In this document: positions 29,160 through 38,109 of the stretch, in pieces
Layout: each line of letters starts with the position of its first letter
Position numbering within the stretch: the first letter of the stretch is position 1
Origin: Acidovorax sp. FJL06
GTDB lineage: Bacteria > Pseudomonadota > Gammaproteobacteria > Burkholderiales > Burkholderiaceae_C
DNA length: 64,000 nucleotides
Direction: 5' to 3'
Assembly (NCBI RefSeq): GCF_003852545.1
Contig: NZ_QAJR01000030.1
Location: 102,072 to 166,071, forward strand
Program-made: the position numbers and the translations under genes
The notes under the pieces: generated by a model
What the model saw: the letters and a program-made list of their open reading frames with translations, nothing else
Told to the model about the DNA's origin: nothing
The model's database searches: none

Positions 29160-29735
29160 TCAGCGCGGCAGGCAGCCTGCGAAGCCCTTGCTGGGCGCCG
29201 AGACATCGGCCAGTGTGAGCGCTTCCGTGGTATCGCTTTGCGAGGGGGTCTTGGTGAAGCGCGAGCCGTTGTTCCAGTGCCAGGCCTTGCCGTCGAAGCG
29301 GTAGACGAAGGTGTGCGTGCGGTTGGACAGCAGGTGCGCCGGCGTGAGGGTGATGGCCTGGGCGGCGGCCTCGGTGGGGGCGGTGGCGCGCGCCTCGTTG
29401 TCCTTGACGACGATCTTGCCCACGTAGGGCGTGATGGGCGATTCGGTGCGCGTCAGCTCGCGCTGCACCAGGGCCGGGCCGTAGCCCACCTTGGCCCAGG
29501 TGCCTGGCTCTGTGGGGCGCACCGTGGGGGTGCGGCCCGCCACGGACTGGGTGCACGCCGCCACGATGGCGTCAAAGCTGGTTTCGGCAGGGCCTTGCGG
29601 CGCAGCCGGGGCCGCTCCGGTGGGTTGGTCGCACCCCGCGAGCATGAGCGCCATGGCGGCAAGCGCCAGGGCAGCAGCCCGGTGGGCACGGTGGAAGAGC
29701 GGCACGGTGGAGGAGGTGGTGGTCAGGCTTGGCAC
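29160..29735 (-). CDS. Predicted lipoprotein, unknown function
   Basis: This protein of up to 191 residues has a lipobox MLAGC-D near residues 31-36, so it should be anchored in a membrane after signal peptidase II cleavage. The mature part is soluble, with two further cysteines (AACTQSV near 60 and GFAGCLPR at the very end) that could form a disulfide. An internal ATG just ahead of MALMLAGC is possible, but the longer start gives a basic n-region. No family is recognised. It is convergent with the czc unit and close to the two-component genes. Confidence 0.65.
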   Translation of the reverse strand: MPSLTTTSSTVPLFHRAHRAAALALAAMALMLAGCDQPTGAAPAAPQGPAETSFDAIVAACTQSVAGRTPTVRPTEPGTWAKVGYGPALVQRELTRTESPITPYVGKIVVKDNEARATAPTEAAAQAITLTPAHLLSNRTHTFVYRFDGKAWHWNNGSRFTKTPSQSDTTEALTLADVSAPSKGFAGCLPR

Positions 29736-29780
29736 CGGGGGATTGTGGCCGCGTGTGGCAGGGCGCTGTCTTGATTTGCA

Positions 29781-31235
29781 TCAAGGCGCTGGGTGGGCCT
29801 CGGGTTCCACGGGATGGGCCTTGGGCAGCCATACGCTGGCCACCAGCCCGGGGCCCGTCTCGGCCACGCCCAGCGCAAGCCGGCCCCCCATGAGCTGCGC
29901 ATACCGCGCCACGATGGACAGCCCAAGCCCCGCACCCTGTCCCAGCTGCAGCCCCTGCGCGCCCTGCGCCCAGCGCTGCTGCAGGTGCTGGGCCAGGCCG
30001 GTATCCACCCCTGGGCCGTTGTCGGTCACGCGCAGCACGGCCCAGTCCGGCTCGGTGTGCAGCGCCACGGTGATGCGGGGCGGCTGGCCGCGCCCGTAAC
30101 GCAGGGCGTTGTCCAGCAGGTTGTTCAGAATGCCTTCGATCAGCGCGGTGTTGCCGCGCACCTCCATGGTCTGGTCCAGGCCTTCGGCGCCCAGGTCCAC
30201 GCCCAGCGCGTCGGCGCGGGGCAGATAGCGCAGCAGCACGTCGCGCACCAGCGCGTCGAGTGCCAGGGGCTGCAGGGCCAGGGCAATGCCGCCTTCGGCC
30301 GCGCGGGCCAGGGCGAGCAACTGGTCCACGGTGCGGCTGGCGCGTTGTTCGGCCTGGGCAATGCCTTCCAGTTCGCTGCGCCACACGGCCGGGTCGGAGT
30401 GCTCCAGCGCACGGGCGGCCTGGGCGCGGATGCCTGCCAGCGGCGTGCGCAGCTCGTGCGCCACGTTGCCCGCAAAGTCGCGCTGTGCATGCAGGCTTTG
30501 CTGCACCCGCGCCAGCAGGCGGTCCAGGGCCTCGCCCAGGCGCTGCACATCACGCGTGGCGGCGGCGTGGGTGAGGGCTGGGGGCAGTGGTTGCAGATCG
30601 GCCGCGTCGCGGTGGTCCACCGCATCCTGCAGCTCGGTGAGCGGGCGCAGGTCGTGCTCGATGCCGCGCAGCAGCCACGAGCCCAGCGCCACCAGCAGCC
30701 ACAGCTGGGCCAGGCCCGAGTAGGCCAGCAGCCTGCGCAGCAGATGCGTGCGCTCGGCGGTGGTCTGGGCCATGACCACGGTGAAGGGGGGCTGCCCGTC
30801 GATGCGCAGGCTGACACGGCGCAGCTCACGCCCCTCGTGCGCCAGCTGCGAAAACGCGTGGGTGCTGCCGGCCGCCACGGGGCCTGCCGCCAGGTGGCTG
30901 TCGCCCGCCACCAGCGCGCCGTCGGGGCCATACACCGCAAACCAGACGGTTTCGCTCTGGTCGAAGCGCAGCAGCCCGACCTCGCGCGGCGTGAGGTCCA
31001 GCCGCAGGGGTTCGCCCGCGCGGTCGCCGCTCTGGTCGCCGCGCACATGGGCAGCCAGCGCGTGGGCGTCGTCCAGCAGCGCGCGGTCAAAGGCCTCGGC
31101 CACAAAGTGGTTGCCCACGCCCAGCACCACGGCGCTGCCCAGCCCCCAGATCAGCACCAGCGACAGCAGCACATGGCGGCCGATGCGCTGGCGCAGCGCG
31201 GGCGGTTGGCGCGGGGGGGCGCTAGGCGGAATCAT
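29781..31235 (-). CDS. Sensor histidine kinase (TctE/QseC-like)
   Basis: This is a 484-residue membrane sensor. Transmembrane helices lie at about residues 21-45 and 168-188 around a periplasmic domain of about 120 residues. A HAMP-like linker follows, then the H-box FAGNVAHELRTPLAG with the phosphorylatable His near 260, N-box ILNNLLDNALRYG, G1 VTDNGPGVD and G2 GAGLGLSIVARY. It overlaps the response regulator gene by 14 bp. The pair is divergent from tctB-tctA, the arrangement known for TctDE control of tricarboxylate uptake, so that role is inferred. Confidence 0.9.
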   Translation of the reverse strand: MIPPSAPPRQPPALRQRIGRHVLLSLVLIWGLGSAVVLGVGNHFVAEAFDRALLDDAHALAAHVRGDQSGDRAGEPLRLDLTPREVGLLRFDQSETVWFAVYGPDGALVAGDSHLAAGPVAAGSTHAFSQLAHEGRELRRVSLRIDGQPPFTVVMAQTTAERTHLLRRLLAYSGLAQLWLLVALGSWLLRGIEHDLRPLTELQDAVDHRDAADLQPLPPALTHAAATRDVQRLGEALDRLLARVQQSLHAQRDFAGNVAHELRTPLAGIRAQAARALEHSDPAVWRSELEGIAQAEQRASRTVDQLLALARAAEGGIALALQPLALDALVRDVLLRYLPRADALGVDLGAEGLDQTMEVRGNTALIEGILNNLLDNALRYGRGQPPRITVALHTEPDWAVLRVTDNGPGVDTGLAQHLQQRWAQGAQGLQLGQGAGLGLSIVARYAQLMGGRLALGVAETGPGLVASVWLPKAHPVEPEAHPAP

Positions 31236-31914
31236 CTTCCATCACATAGCCCAGCCCGCGCAGCGTGCGGATGGCGGCGCCGCTGCCCGCAATCCGCCGC
31301 CGCAGGCGCGAGAACGAGGCCTCCAGCGCGTTCTCGCCCAGGGCTTCGCCGGTGTCGGACAGGCGCGCCGACAGGTCACCCTTGCTGAGCACGCGGCCGG
31401 GGGGCGTCATCAGCTCCCACAGCAGCTCGAATTCGCGCGCCGGTAGCTCCAGCGCCTGGCCGGCCACGCTGAAGCGGCGTGCCTGCCGGTCGAGTGCCAG
31501 TTGCCCCACGGCCACGAGGTCGGCGGTGCCGCTGGCGCGCCGCAGCAGCGCGCGCAGGCGGGCTTCCACTTCCTTGAGTTCGTAGGGCTTGCCCAGGTAG
31601 TCGTCGGCACCGGCATCCAGCCCGGCAATGCGTTCTTCGGTGCTGTCGCGGGCGCTGAGCACCAGCACGGGCGTGCGGTCGCCGCGTGCGCGGGCGCTGC
31701 GCAGGGCGGTGAGCCCGCTGCCCAGGCCGCTGCGCGCATGGGCGGCGTGCGGCAGGTTCAGGTCCAGCAGCACGGCGTCGAACACCTGCACGGCCCACCA
31801 GTGCTGGGCTTCTTCCACGGTGTGGGCCATTTCGACCCGGTGGCCGGCTTTTTCAAGACCCTGGGCCATGGTCCGGCTCAGCACGGGGTCGTCTTCCACC
31901 AGGAGGAGGCGCAT
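31222..31914 (-). CDS. OmpR/PhoB-family response regulator (TctD-like)
   Basis: This is a 230-residue regulator. The receiver domain has the acidic pocket VEDD at residues 6-9, phospho-acceptor Asp51 in AVLLDLNLP, and Lys in GKPYELKEVE near 110. The winged-helix domain (about 135-225) ends with the TLRGLGYVME motif. After DLNLP there is an extra stretch (HAAHARSGLGSG) where family members usually have two or three residues before the next helix. It is the first gene of the pair and starts 144 bp from tctB, divergently. Confidence 0.9.
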   Translation of the reverse strand: MRLLLVEDDPVLSRTMAQGLEKAGHRVEMAHTVEEAQHWWAVQVFDAVLLDLNLPHAAHARSGLGSGLTALRSARARGDRTPVLVLSARDSTEERIAGLDAGADDYLGKPYELKEVEARLRALLRRASGTADLVAVGQLALDRQARRFSVAGQALELPAREFELLWELMTPPGRVLSKGDLSARLSDTGEALGENALEASFSRLRRRIAGSGAAIRTLRGLGYVMEDDSA

Positions 31915-32058
31915 GGGGCTACGTGAAATTACGCATGGCTGCGATCAGCCTGCGATCAGGTTGGGTGGGGATAGTTCGGTTGTCAGCATACCCCAGCTTC
32001 GGGCCGCATTGGCGCAGGCCAAGGGGGGCCGTCCAGCCTTTCAGGAGACACATTTTTC

Positions 32059-32481
32059 ATGATCAACCGCAATCTAGTCAGAGGCTTTGTCCTCATGGCC
32101 CTGGCGCTGGGCTTTGGCCTGCCGTCGATGGGCTACTCACTGGGGTCGCTGGGCCGAGCCGGGCCCGGGATGTTCCCCTTCATCGTCAGCTGCATGCTGT
32201 TTGCCATCGGGGCCATCACCGTGGTGCGCGCACGCCTGGTGGCGCCGGTTCCCATGGATTTTCAGTACCGCAACATCGCCATCATCCTGGGCAGCCTGTG
32301 CGGCTTTGCGGCACTGTCGCACTTTGTGAACATGATCGCGGGCATCGTGTTTCTGGTGTTCTGCTCAGGGTTTGCGGGTACGTCGTACTCGTGGAAGCGC
32401 AACCTGAAGATCGCTGCGGTGCTGGTTGGCATTGCGTTTGCATTCCAAAAGCTGCTGGGCGTGAGCCTGCCGCTGTACTGA
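32059..32481 (+). CDS. tctB: Tripartite tricarboxylate transporter small membrane subunit (TctB)
   Basis: This is a 140-residue protein with four predicted membrane segments and the TctB-type GRAGPGMFPFIVSCMLFAIGA near residues 31-51. With the large subunit TctA it forms the membrane part of a secondary carboxylate transporter that uses a periplasmic TctC/Bug receptor. AGGAGACAC precedes the ATG. No tctC gene is adjacent: the nearest Bug receptors are at 19740, 45057 and 51151. Confidence 0.88.
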   Translation: MINRNLVRGFVLMALALGFGLPSMGYSLGSLGRAGPGMFPFIVSCMLFAIGAITVVRARLVAPVPMDFQYRNIAIILGSLCGFAALSHFVNMIAGIVFLVFCSGFAGTSYSWKRNLKIAAVLVGIAFAFQKLLGVSLPLY

Positions 32482-32491
32482 GGTCGCCACC

Positions 32492-34003
32492 ATGGAAGTT
32501 CTCAATAACCTCGCGTTCGGCTTCAGCCACGCACTGACACTGCAGAACCTGATGTTCTGCGCCCTGGGTTGCACCGTGGGCACCCTGGTGGGCCTGCTGC
32601 CGGGCCTGGGCCCGCTGGCCACCATCAGCCTGCTGCTGCCGCTGACCTATTCCATCGACACCACCGGCGCACTCATCATGCTGGCCGGCATCTACTACGG
32701 TGCGCAGTACGGCGACAGCGTGAGCGCGATCACCATGAAGATCCCGCACGCGAGCAGCATCGTGGCCTGTATCGACGGCTACCAGATGACGCTCAAGGGC
32801 AAGACGGGGCTCGCGCTGTTCACCGCCGGGTTCTCCAGCTTCATTGGGGGCACGGTGGCCATTGTGGTGCTGGCATACCTGGCGCCCAGCCTGGGCGAAG
32901 TGGCCTTTCTGTTCGGCCCGGCCGACTATTGCGCGCTGATGCTCGTGGGCTTTGTGTGCGTGAGCTTTGTGACCACGGGCAGCCTGCTCAACGGCCTGGC
33001 CATGTGCATGGTGGGTGTGCTGCTGGGCTCCATCGGCACCGACGTGAACAGCGGCCTGGCCCGCTTCACGCTGGACATGCCCTTCCTGGCCGACGGTGTG
33101 GGCATTGTGAGCATTGCGCTCGGTTGCTTCGGCATTGCCGAGATCGCCAAGAACCTGGATTCGCGCGAAGAGCGCTCGCCCTTCAACGGCAAGATCAAAC
33201 TCATCCCCACCTGGCCCGAGTTCAAGCGCATCATCCCCAGCGCCCTGCGCGGCAGCGTGGTGGGTTCCATCCTGGGCATCCTGCCCGGCGGCGGCCCGGT
33301 GATCGCCCAGTTTGCGGCCTATGCACTGGACAAGAAGGTCAGCAAGTACCGCCACGAAATCGGCACCGGCTGCATCGAGGGCGTGGCCGGCCAGGCTGCG
33401 GCCGACGAGGCCGCCGCGCGCACCAGCTTCATCCCGCTGATGAGCATCGGTATCCCCGAAAACGCCGTGATGGCGCTGATGATGGCTGCGTTCATCATCA
33501 AGGGCATCCAGCCCGGCCCCAACATGATCGCCGGCCACCCCGAGCTGTTCTGGGGCCTGGTGGCCAGCATGTGGATCGGCAACTGCTTTTTGCTGGTGCT
33601 GAACGTGCCGCTGGTGCGCTACTGGCTGTCGGTGTTCAAGATCCCGTACAACGTGCTGTTCCCGGCCATCCTGTTCTTCTGCTGCATCGGCACCTACAGC
33701 ATCAACAACAACCTGGACGATGTGTTCATCACCGTGGTGTTCGGTGCCCTGGGCTATCTGTTCATGCGCCTGGAGATGGACCCGTCGCCGCTGATGCTGG
33801 GCTTCATCCTGGGCCCGATGCTGGAAGAGAACTTCCGCCGCTCCATGCTGCTGTCGCGCGGCAGCTTCGAGGTGTTTGTGAACCGCCCCATCAGCGGCAC
33901 GCTGATCGGCCTGATCGCCTTGTTCATCCTGTGGCAGACCATCGGGTTCTTCCGCCAGCGCGGCAAGGCCAAGGAACTGGTGGTGGCGCCCGCCGCAACC
34001 TGA
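32492..34003 (+). CDS. tctA: Tripartite tricarboxylate transporter large membrane subunit (TctA)
   Basis: This is a 503-residue protein with about 12 membrane segments. The TctA signatures are GLLPGLGPLATISLLLPLTY near residue 33, YYGAQYGDS near 70, and the second half-repeat GILPGGGPVIAQFAAYALDK near 265. It starts 10 bp after tctB. Downstream lies a strong terminator and then a transposable-element-like repeat. The likely substrates are di- or tricarboxylates; the tartrate receptors encoded at 45-52 kb could use this permease. Confidence 0.93.
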   Translation: MEVLNNLAFGFSHALTLQNLMFCALGCTVGTLVGLLPGLGPLATISLLLPLTYSIDTTGALIMLAGIYYGAQYGDSVSAITMKIPHASSIVACIDGYQMTLKGKTGLALFTAGFSSFIGGTVAIVVLAYLAPSLGEVAFLFGPADYCALMLVGFVCVSFVTTGSLLNGLAMCMVGVLLGSIGTDVNSGLARFTLDMPFLADGVGIVSIALGCFGIAEIAKNLDSREERSPFNGKIKLIPTWPEFKRIIPSALRGSVVGSILGILPGGGPVIAQFAAYALDKKVSKYRHEIGTGCIEGVAGQAAADEAAARTSFIPLMSIGIPENAVMALMMAAFIIKGIQPGPNMIAGHPELFWGLVASMWIGNCFLLVLNVPLVRYWLSVFKIPYNVLFPAILFFCCIGTYSINNNLDDVFITVVFGALGYLFMRLEMDPSPLMLGFILGPMLEENFRRSMLLSRGSFEVFVNRPISGTLIGLIALFILWQTIGFFRQRGKAKELVVAPAAT

Positions 34004-34040
34004 AGATTGACTCCCTGTATACCGCCTTGGCGGTTTTGCA

Positions 34041-34075
34041 AGGCCGGTCGCCGCATGGCGACCGGCCTTTTTTTT
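34041..34075 (+). terminator. Rho-independent terminator of tctBA
   Basis: A perfect 12-bp stem AGGCCGGTCGCC-GCAT-GGCGACCGGCCT is followed by eight T residues. It is immediately followed by the left end of the inverted-repeat element. Confidence 0.95.
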
Positions 34076-34346
34076 AGAACCTGTTCAAGATCTTTTCGGG
34101 GTCGCACAAGTCCCTTGCCGGGATGGGATGCTAGGCGCGGTGCGCCGCCAATAGCTCGGCTATTGGCAAGCGCCGCAACGCCGCAGACCGCCAGGCAAGG
34201 CACTTGCCCGAAGGGTTGGAGTGAAATCGGGCGATTGGACGCCCCGGCTGCTTGCATGGGCACGAGCCCATGCGGCGCACCCGAAGCATCCACTTCATCA
34301 CGATGGCACTCCAATGCGATCCCCGAAAAGATCTTGAACAGGTTCT
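34076..34346. mobile_element. 271-bp element with 26-bp perfect terminal inverted repeats (MITE-like)
   Basis: The left terminus begins AGAACCTGTTCAAGATC and its exact 26-base reverse complement ends at 34346. The interior contains a palindrome GCCAATAGCTCGGCTATTGGC-like hairpin near 34148-34170 but no transposase gene. It fills the gap between the tctBA terminator and the helicase stop codon, with the right terminus supplying the last base of that TAA. A clear target-site duplication is not visible. The structure suggests a nonautonomous element; I do not recognise the parent. Confidence 0.7.
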
Positions 34347-36649
34347 TAGGCCCCCCACCAGGCGGGCAGCAGCGCCCGCACCTGCGCCTGACCAAACCGG
34401 TCATCCATCAGGTGCAGCACGCCCTCGTCGCTGGGCGTGCGGATCACGCGGCCGGCGGCCTGCACCACCTTGTGCAGGCCGGGGTAGAGGTAGGCGTAGT
34501 CATACCCCGCGCCAAACAGGGCCTGCATGCGCGCACGGATCTGCTCGTTGACGGGGTTGATCTGCGGCAGCCCCAGCGTGGCCAGAAAGGCGCCGATGAG
34601 GCGCGGGCCCGGCAGGTCGATGCCCTCGGCGAACGCGCCGCCCAGCACGGCAAATGCAATGCCCTGGCTCGACTCGGTGAAGCGGTCCAGGAAGGCGCGC
34701 TGCTCGGCCTCCAGCATGCGGCGCGACTGGCACCAGTGCGGCACCTCGGGGTGCTGCTGCGCCAGCAGCGCTGCCATCTGCTGCAGGTAGTCATAGCTGC
34801 TGAAAAATGCCAGGTAGTTGCCCGGCCGCGCGCGAAACTGCTGCGCCATCAGTGCCGCGATGGGGGCGAGCGATGCCGTGCGGTGTGCAAAGCGCGTGGA
34901 GATGTGCCGTGCCACCTGCACCTGCAGTTGCCGGGCGTGGAAGGGCGATTCGACATCGATCCAGAGATGGTCGGCCGGCAGTCCCAGCAGGTCGGCATGG
35001 TAGTGCGCGGGCAGCAGCGTGGCCGAGAACAGTGTGCTGGTGCGCGCGGCGGCCAGCCGGGGCTGCAGGAAGGGCGCGGGCACCACATTGCGGATGCACA
35101 CCACCGAGTCGCCCGGCCTGGCCGCCTTGCCCTGCACAGCCGGAGGCGGGGTGAGGTCCACCATCGAATGCGCATCCAGCAGCTCGGCCATGCGCACCAG
35201 GTGCAGTGCGTCGAAGTAGAAGGCCTGCAGCGCGGCATCGGGCTCGGTGGGGTGCTCGGCGAAGTGCTCGCCCAGGGCGCTGCCGCACTGCTGCAGCGCG
35301 GCCAGCAGCTTGCCGGGGAAGGCCTCCAGCACGGTGTAGGTGCCGCTGTGCGCCTTGTCGCACTCCTTGTCCAGTGCCACCCAGGCGCGGCGGACCTTGT
35401 CCAGCGCCTTCTTCACCGGGGCATGGCGCGTGGCGCCGGGGCTGCGGCGGGCCTCGGCCAGCGTGGCGGGGTGCAATTCGGCGCTGAACATCTTGCGGCC
35501 ACGGTCCACCAGGTTGTGGGCTTCGTCCACCAGCAGGGCCGTGCGCCAGCCATTGGCCTGGGCCAGACCGTGCAGCAGGCCGCCCAGGTCGAAGTAGTAG
35601 TTGTAGTCGCCCACCACCACGTCGGCCCAGCGGGCGAGTTCCTGGCTCAGGTAGTAGGGGCAGACCTGGTGCCGCAGGGCCACCGTGCGCACACCGGCTT
35701 GGTGCAGCGCCGCGCCGCCTGTTGCGCATTGCGCCACGGCGGCGGCGCGGGCGGCGGGCAGGCGGTCGTAGAAGCCCCGGGCCAGCGGGCAGGATTCGCC
35801 GTGGCAGGCCTTGTCGGGGTGCTCGCAGGCCTTGTCGCGCGCCACCAGCTCCAGCACGCGCAGCGGCAGGCCGGGGAGGCCTGCGCGGATGCGCTCCAGC
35901 GCATCCAGCGCCAGTGGGCGTCCCGAGGTCTTGGCGGCCAGAAAGAACAGCTTGTCGATCTGCTGCGCGGGCGCGGCCTTGAGCAGCGGAAACAGCGTGC
36001 CCACCGTCTTGCCGATGCCCGTGGGCGCCTGGGCCAGCAGGCAGCGGCCGGCGGTGGCGGCCTTGTACACGGCCTCGGCCAGTGGCCGCTGGCCGGTGCG
36101 GAATGCGCCAAAGGGAAAGGCCAGTGCGGCCAGTGCCGCATCGCGTGCCGCGCGGTGTGCCACCTGGGCTTCGGCCCAGGCCAGGAAGCGCTCGCACTGG
36201 GCCTCGAAGTGCTGGCGCAAATCGTCGGCGCTGCAGCGTTCGGTGAACACTGTCTCTTGCTGCGAGCCGATGTCAAAGTACACCAGCGCCACGTCGATGC
36301 GCGCAAGCTGCTCCTGCGCGCACAGCAGCCAGCCATACACCTTGGCCTGCGCCCAGTGCAGGTGGCGGTGGGATGCGGGCTGGCGGTCCAGCCGGCCTTT
36401 GAAGGTTTTGACCTCGTCGATGCGCTGCTGTGCGGGGTCGTAGCCGTCGGCCCGGCCACGCACCTGCAGGGCCTGGTAGCTGCCGCTGAGCGGTACTTCG
36501 GCGCGGTAGCCCGCGCCCCGGCGCGACGCGGCCACGGCGTGGCCCGCCATGCCTTCGAGCGCGGTGGGGGCAGGGGTAAAGCGCAGGTCCAGGTCGCCCT
36601 GCTTGGCGGTGAACTCGCACAGCTCGCGCACCGCCACGGTGTAGGTCAT
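34346..36649 (-). CDS. DinG/XPD-type ATP-dependent DNA helicase with N-terminal nuclease-like domain
   Basis: This is a 767-residue superfamily 2 helicase. The N-terminal about 170 residues resemble a PD-(D/E)XK fold (GRADGY with Asp68, then IDEVKT with Glu79 and Lys81), as in Cas4/RecB-type nucleases. The helicase core has Walker A APTGIGKT at about 208-215 and DEAH at about 375-378. Four cysteines at about 275, 282, 287 and 330 would hold the XPD/DinG 4Fe-4S cluster, and motif VI is QAAGRVIR near 735. It overlaps the upstream nuclease-like gene by ATGA. The stop codon TAA borders the inverted-repeat element. DNA repair or replication restart is likely, but the specific role is unknown. Confidence 0.86.
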   Translation of the reverse strand: MTYTVAVRELCEFTAKQGDLDLRFTPAPTALEGMAGHAVAASRRGAGYRAEVPLSGSYQALQVRGRADGYDPAQQRIDEVKTFKGRLDRQPASHRHLHWAQAKVYGWLLCAQEQLARIDVALVYFDIGSQQETVFTERCSADDLRQHFEAQCERFLAWAEAQVAHRAARDAALAALAFPFGAFRTGQRPLAEAVYKAATAGRCLLAQAPTGIGKTVGTLFPLLKAAPAQQIDKLFFLAAKTSGRPLALDALERIRAGLPGLPLRVLELVARDKACEHPDKACHGESCPLARGFYDRLPAARAAAVAQCATGGAALHQAGVRTVALRHQVCPYYLSQELARWADVVVGDYNYYFDLGGLLHGLAQANGWRTALLVDEAHNLVDRGRKMFSAELHPATLAEARRSPGATRHAPVKKALDKVRRAWVALDKECDKAHSGTYTVLEAFPGKLLAALQQCGSALGEHFAEHPTEPDAALQAFYFDALHLVRMAELLDAHSMVDLTPPPAVQGKAARPGDSVVCIRNVVPAPFLQPRLAAARTSTLFSATLLPAHYHADLLGLPADHLWIDVESPFHARQLQVQVARHISTRFAHRTASLAPIAALMAQQFRARPGNYLAFFSSYDYLQQMAALLAQQHPEVPHWCQSRRMLEAEQRAFLDRFTESSQGIAFAVLGGAFAEGIDLPGPRLIGAFLATLGLPQINPVNEQIRARMQALFGAGYDYAYLYPGLHKVVQAAGRVIRTPSDEGVLHLMDDRFGQAQVRALLPAWWGA

Positions 36650-37518
36650 GGCGCCTCGGTGCCGAAGGGCGGTGTGCCCGTGTCGCCCATGTCACCCAAT
36701 AGCGCCTGGGCCTTGTCCTCATCGCTGCGCAGCGGCGTGGCCTTGCACAGGGCCATCCACACGGCAAAGGGCAGGGTGCAGGGCTGGTGGCGCGCGGGGC
36801 GCAGCAGCTCGAAGCGGCCCGTGTCCAGCCCGCCCTGCAGCACCCAGATGCCGAACTGCTCGGGGATCTCGTCGGGCTCGGCAATGCCCGCCGGAAAGAC
36901 GTAGTAGCACTCCTCGCACAGCCACTGGTAGGCCTGGCGCTTGGCGCCGTGGCGCAGGTCCGACAGCAGGTCGGCGCGGCTGGCCTTGATCTCGTGCACC
37001 ATGGGCTGCAGGTAGGCGGGCACCGAGGTATTGCGCACCGAGAACAGGTCGGGCCGCGCCATGCGCCACAGGTGGGCCGCGGCGCGGGTGGCGGGCGCGT
37101 CGTCGTCGCTCCACAGCGGGGCCATGACCGGGGTGGCCGGTGGCAGGGCCAGCGACGGGGGCGATGGAGGCGGCATGGCGGGCGCGTCGATCACGGCGCG
37201 CAGCGACAGCTCGGCCCACACGATGCGGCCGCTGGCCAGCAGCTGCGCGGCAAACTTCTGGCCCAGCCGGTCGTGGGCGCTCAGCGCGCGCACGCTGCGC
37301 TGGCGCGCCAGGGCCAGTGTGCGGATGCCTTCATCGGTGAGCTGCAGTGTTTCACCGCCTTGGGGCGACGTGCGCGGTGCAATCAGCCCGGCGGCCAGCA
37401 GGTCGATCTCCAGCCCGTCCTTGCACGGCCAGCCCGCCGAGCGCCAGATCTGCATCAGGCGCGTGCGGTGAAACCGGGTCAAGGCCACGGGAAGGGGCGG
37501 AGAGGGCGGCGCCGTCAT
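36646..37518 (-). CDS. PD-(D/E)XK nuclease-like protein paired with the helicase
   Basis: This 290-residue protein has an N-terminal region of about 70 residues that looks like a winged-helix segment (TRFHRTRLMQIWRSAGW...TDEGIRTLALARQRSV). Its C-terminal half has a candidate nuclease core: RPDLFSVRN with Asp near 157, VHEIKASRADLLSD with Glu176-x-Lys178, and YQWLCEECYYVFPAG. That spacing fits the restriction-endonuclease-like fold. It is the first gene of a tight pair with the helicase. I do not recognise a named family, and the catalytic assignment is inference. Confidence 0.65.
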   Translation of the reverse strand: MTAPPSPPLPVALTRFHRTRLMQIWRSAGWPCKDGLEIDLLAAGLIAPRTSPQGGETLQLTDEGIRTLALARQRSVRALSAHDRLGQKFAAQLLASGRIVWAELSLRAVIDAPAMPPPSPPSLALPPATPVMAPLWSDDDAPATRAAAHLWRMARPDLFSVRNTSVPAYLQPMVHEIKASRADLLSDLRHGAKRQAYQWLCEECYYVFPAGIAEPDEIPEQFGIWVLQGGLDTGRFELLRPARHQPCTLPFAVWMALCKATPLRSDEDKAQALLGDMGDTGTPPFGTEAP

Positions 37519-37680
37519 GGGGGTGGGAGGTTGGTTGAATACTGATTTTAATCACAGTATTCAGCCCGGCATCGGCCAGGGCTCGCCGGCCCCGGGCAAG
37601 GTGCCGGCAGCATGGCGCGGCTGGCGGGGCGCAGAACTGGTGCGGCTCCTGCGCGGCGGTTTTCCGCACGTGGCGGTGTG

Positions 37681-38070
37681 TCAAGCCACCGGCTGCACCA
37701 GGTTGATGAGGTTGCCGCAGGTGTCCTCGAACAGCACTGCCTTGATCGGCCCCAGGGCCTGGGGCGCGCTGCGGAACTGCACGCCCCGGCCCGCCAACTG
37801 GCGGAACTCTGCGTCGATGTCCTGCGTCATGAACGCCGTGGCCGGTATGCCCGCGTCGAACAAGGCCTTTTGGTACACCCGCGCGGGGGCAAAGGCCACG
37901 GGCTCCAGCACCAGTTCGACGCCCGTGGCGCCTTCGGGCGAGGTCACGGTGAGCCAGCGGAACCTGCCCATGGGGATGTCGTGCTTCTTCTCAAAGCCGA
38001 GGACCGCGGTGTAGAAGTGCAGGGCGTGCTCCTGGTCTTCGACCAGCAGGCTGGTGAGCGTGATTTGCAT
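37681..38070 (-). CDS. VOC (glyoxalase-like) family protein
   Basis: This is a 129-residue single VOC domain: MQITLTSLLVEDQEHALHFY with a following TAVLGFEKK helix, then GVELVLEP and the C-terminal half ending VLFEDTCGNLINLVQPV. The Glu in the last strand and other metal-ligand positions appear retained, but the first His is replaced, so metal-dependent glyoxalase I activity is doubtful. It stands alone on the minus strand between the nuclease-like gene and a phosphatase gene. Substrate unknown. Confidence 0.83.
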   Translation of the reverse strand: MQITLTSLLVEDQEHALHFYTAVLGFEKKHDIPMGRFRWLTVTSPEGATGVELVLEPVAFAPARVYQKALFDAGIPATAFMTQDIDAEFRQLAGRGVQFRSAPQALGPIKAVLFEDTCGNLINLVQPVA

Positions 38071-38109
38071 AGATTCACCTCCTTCGGTTCCTGGTGAGGG
38101 ACGGACGGC

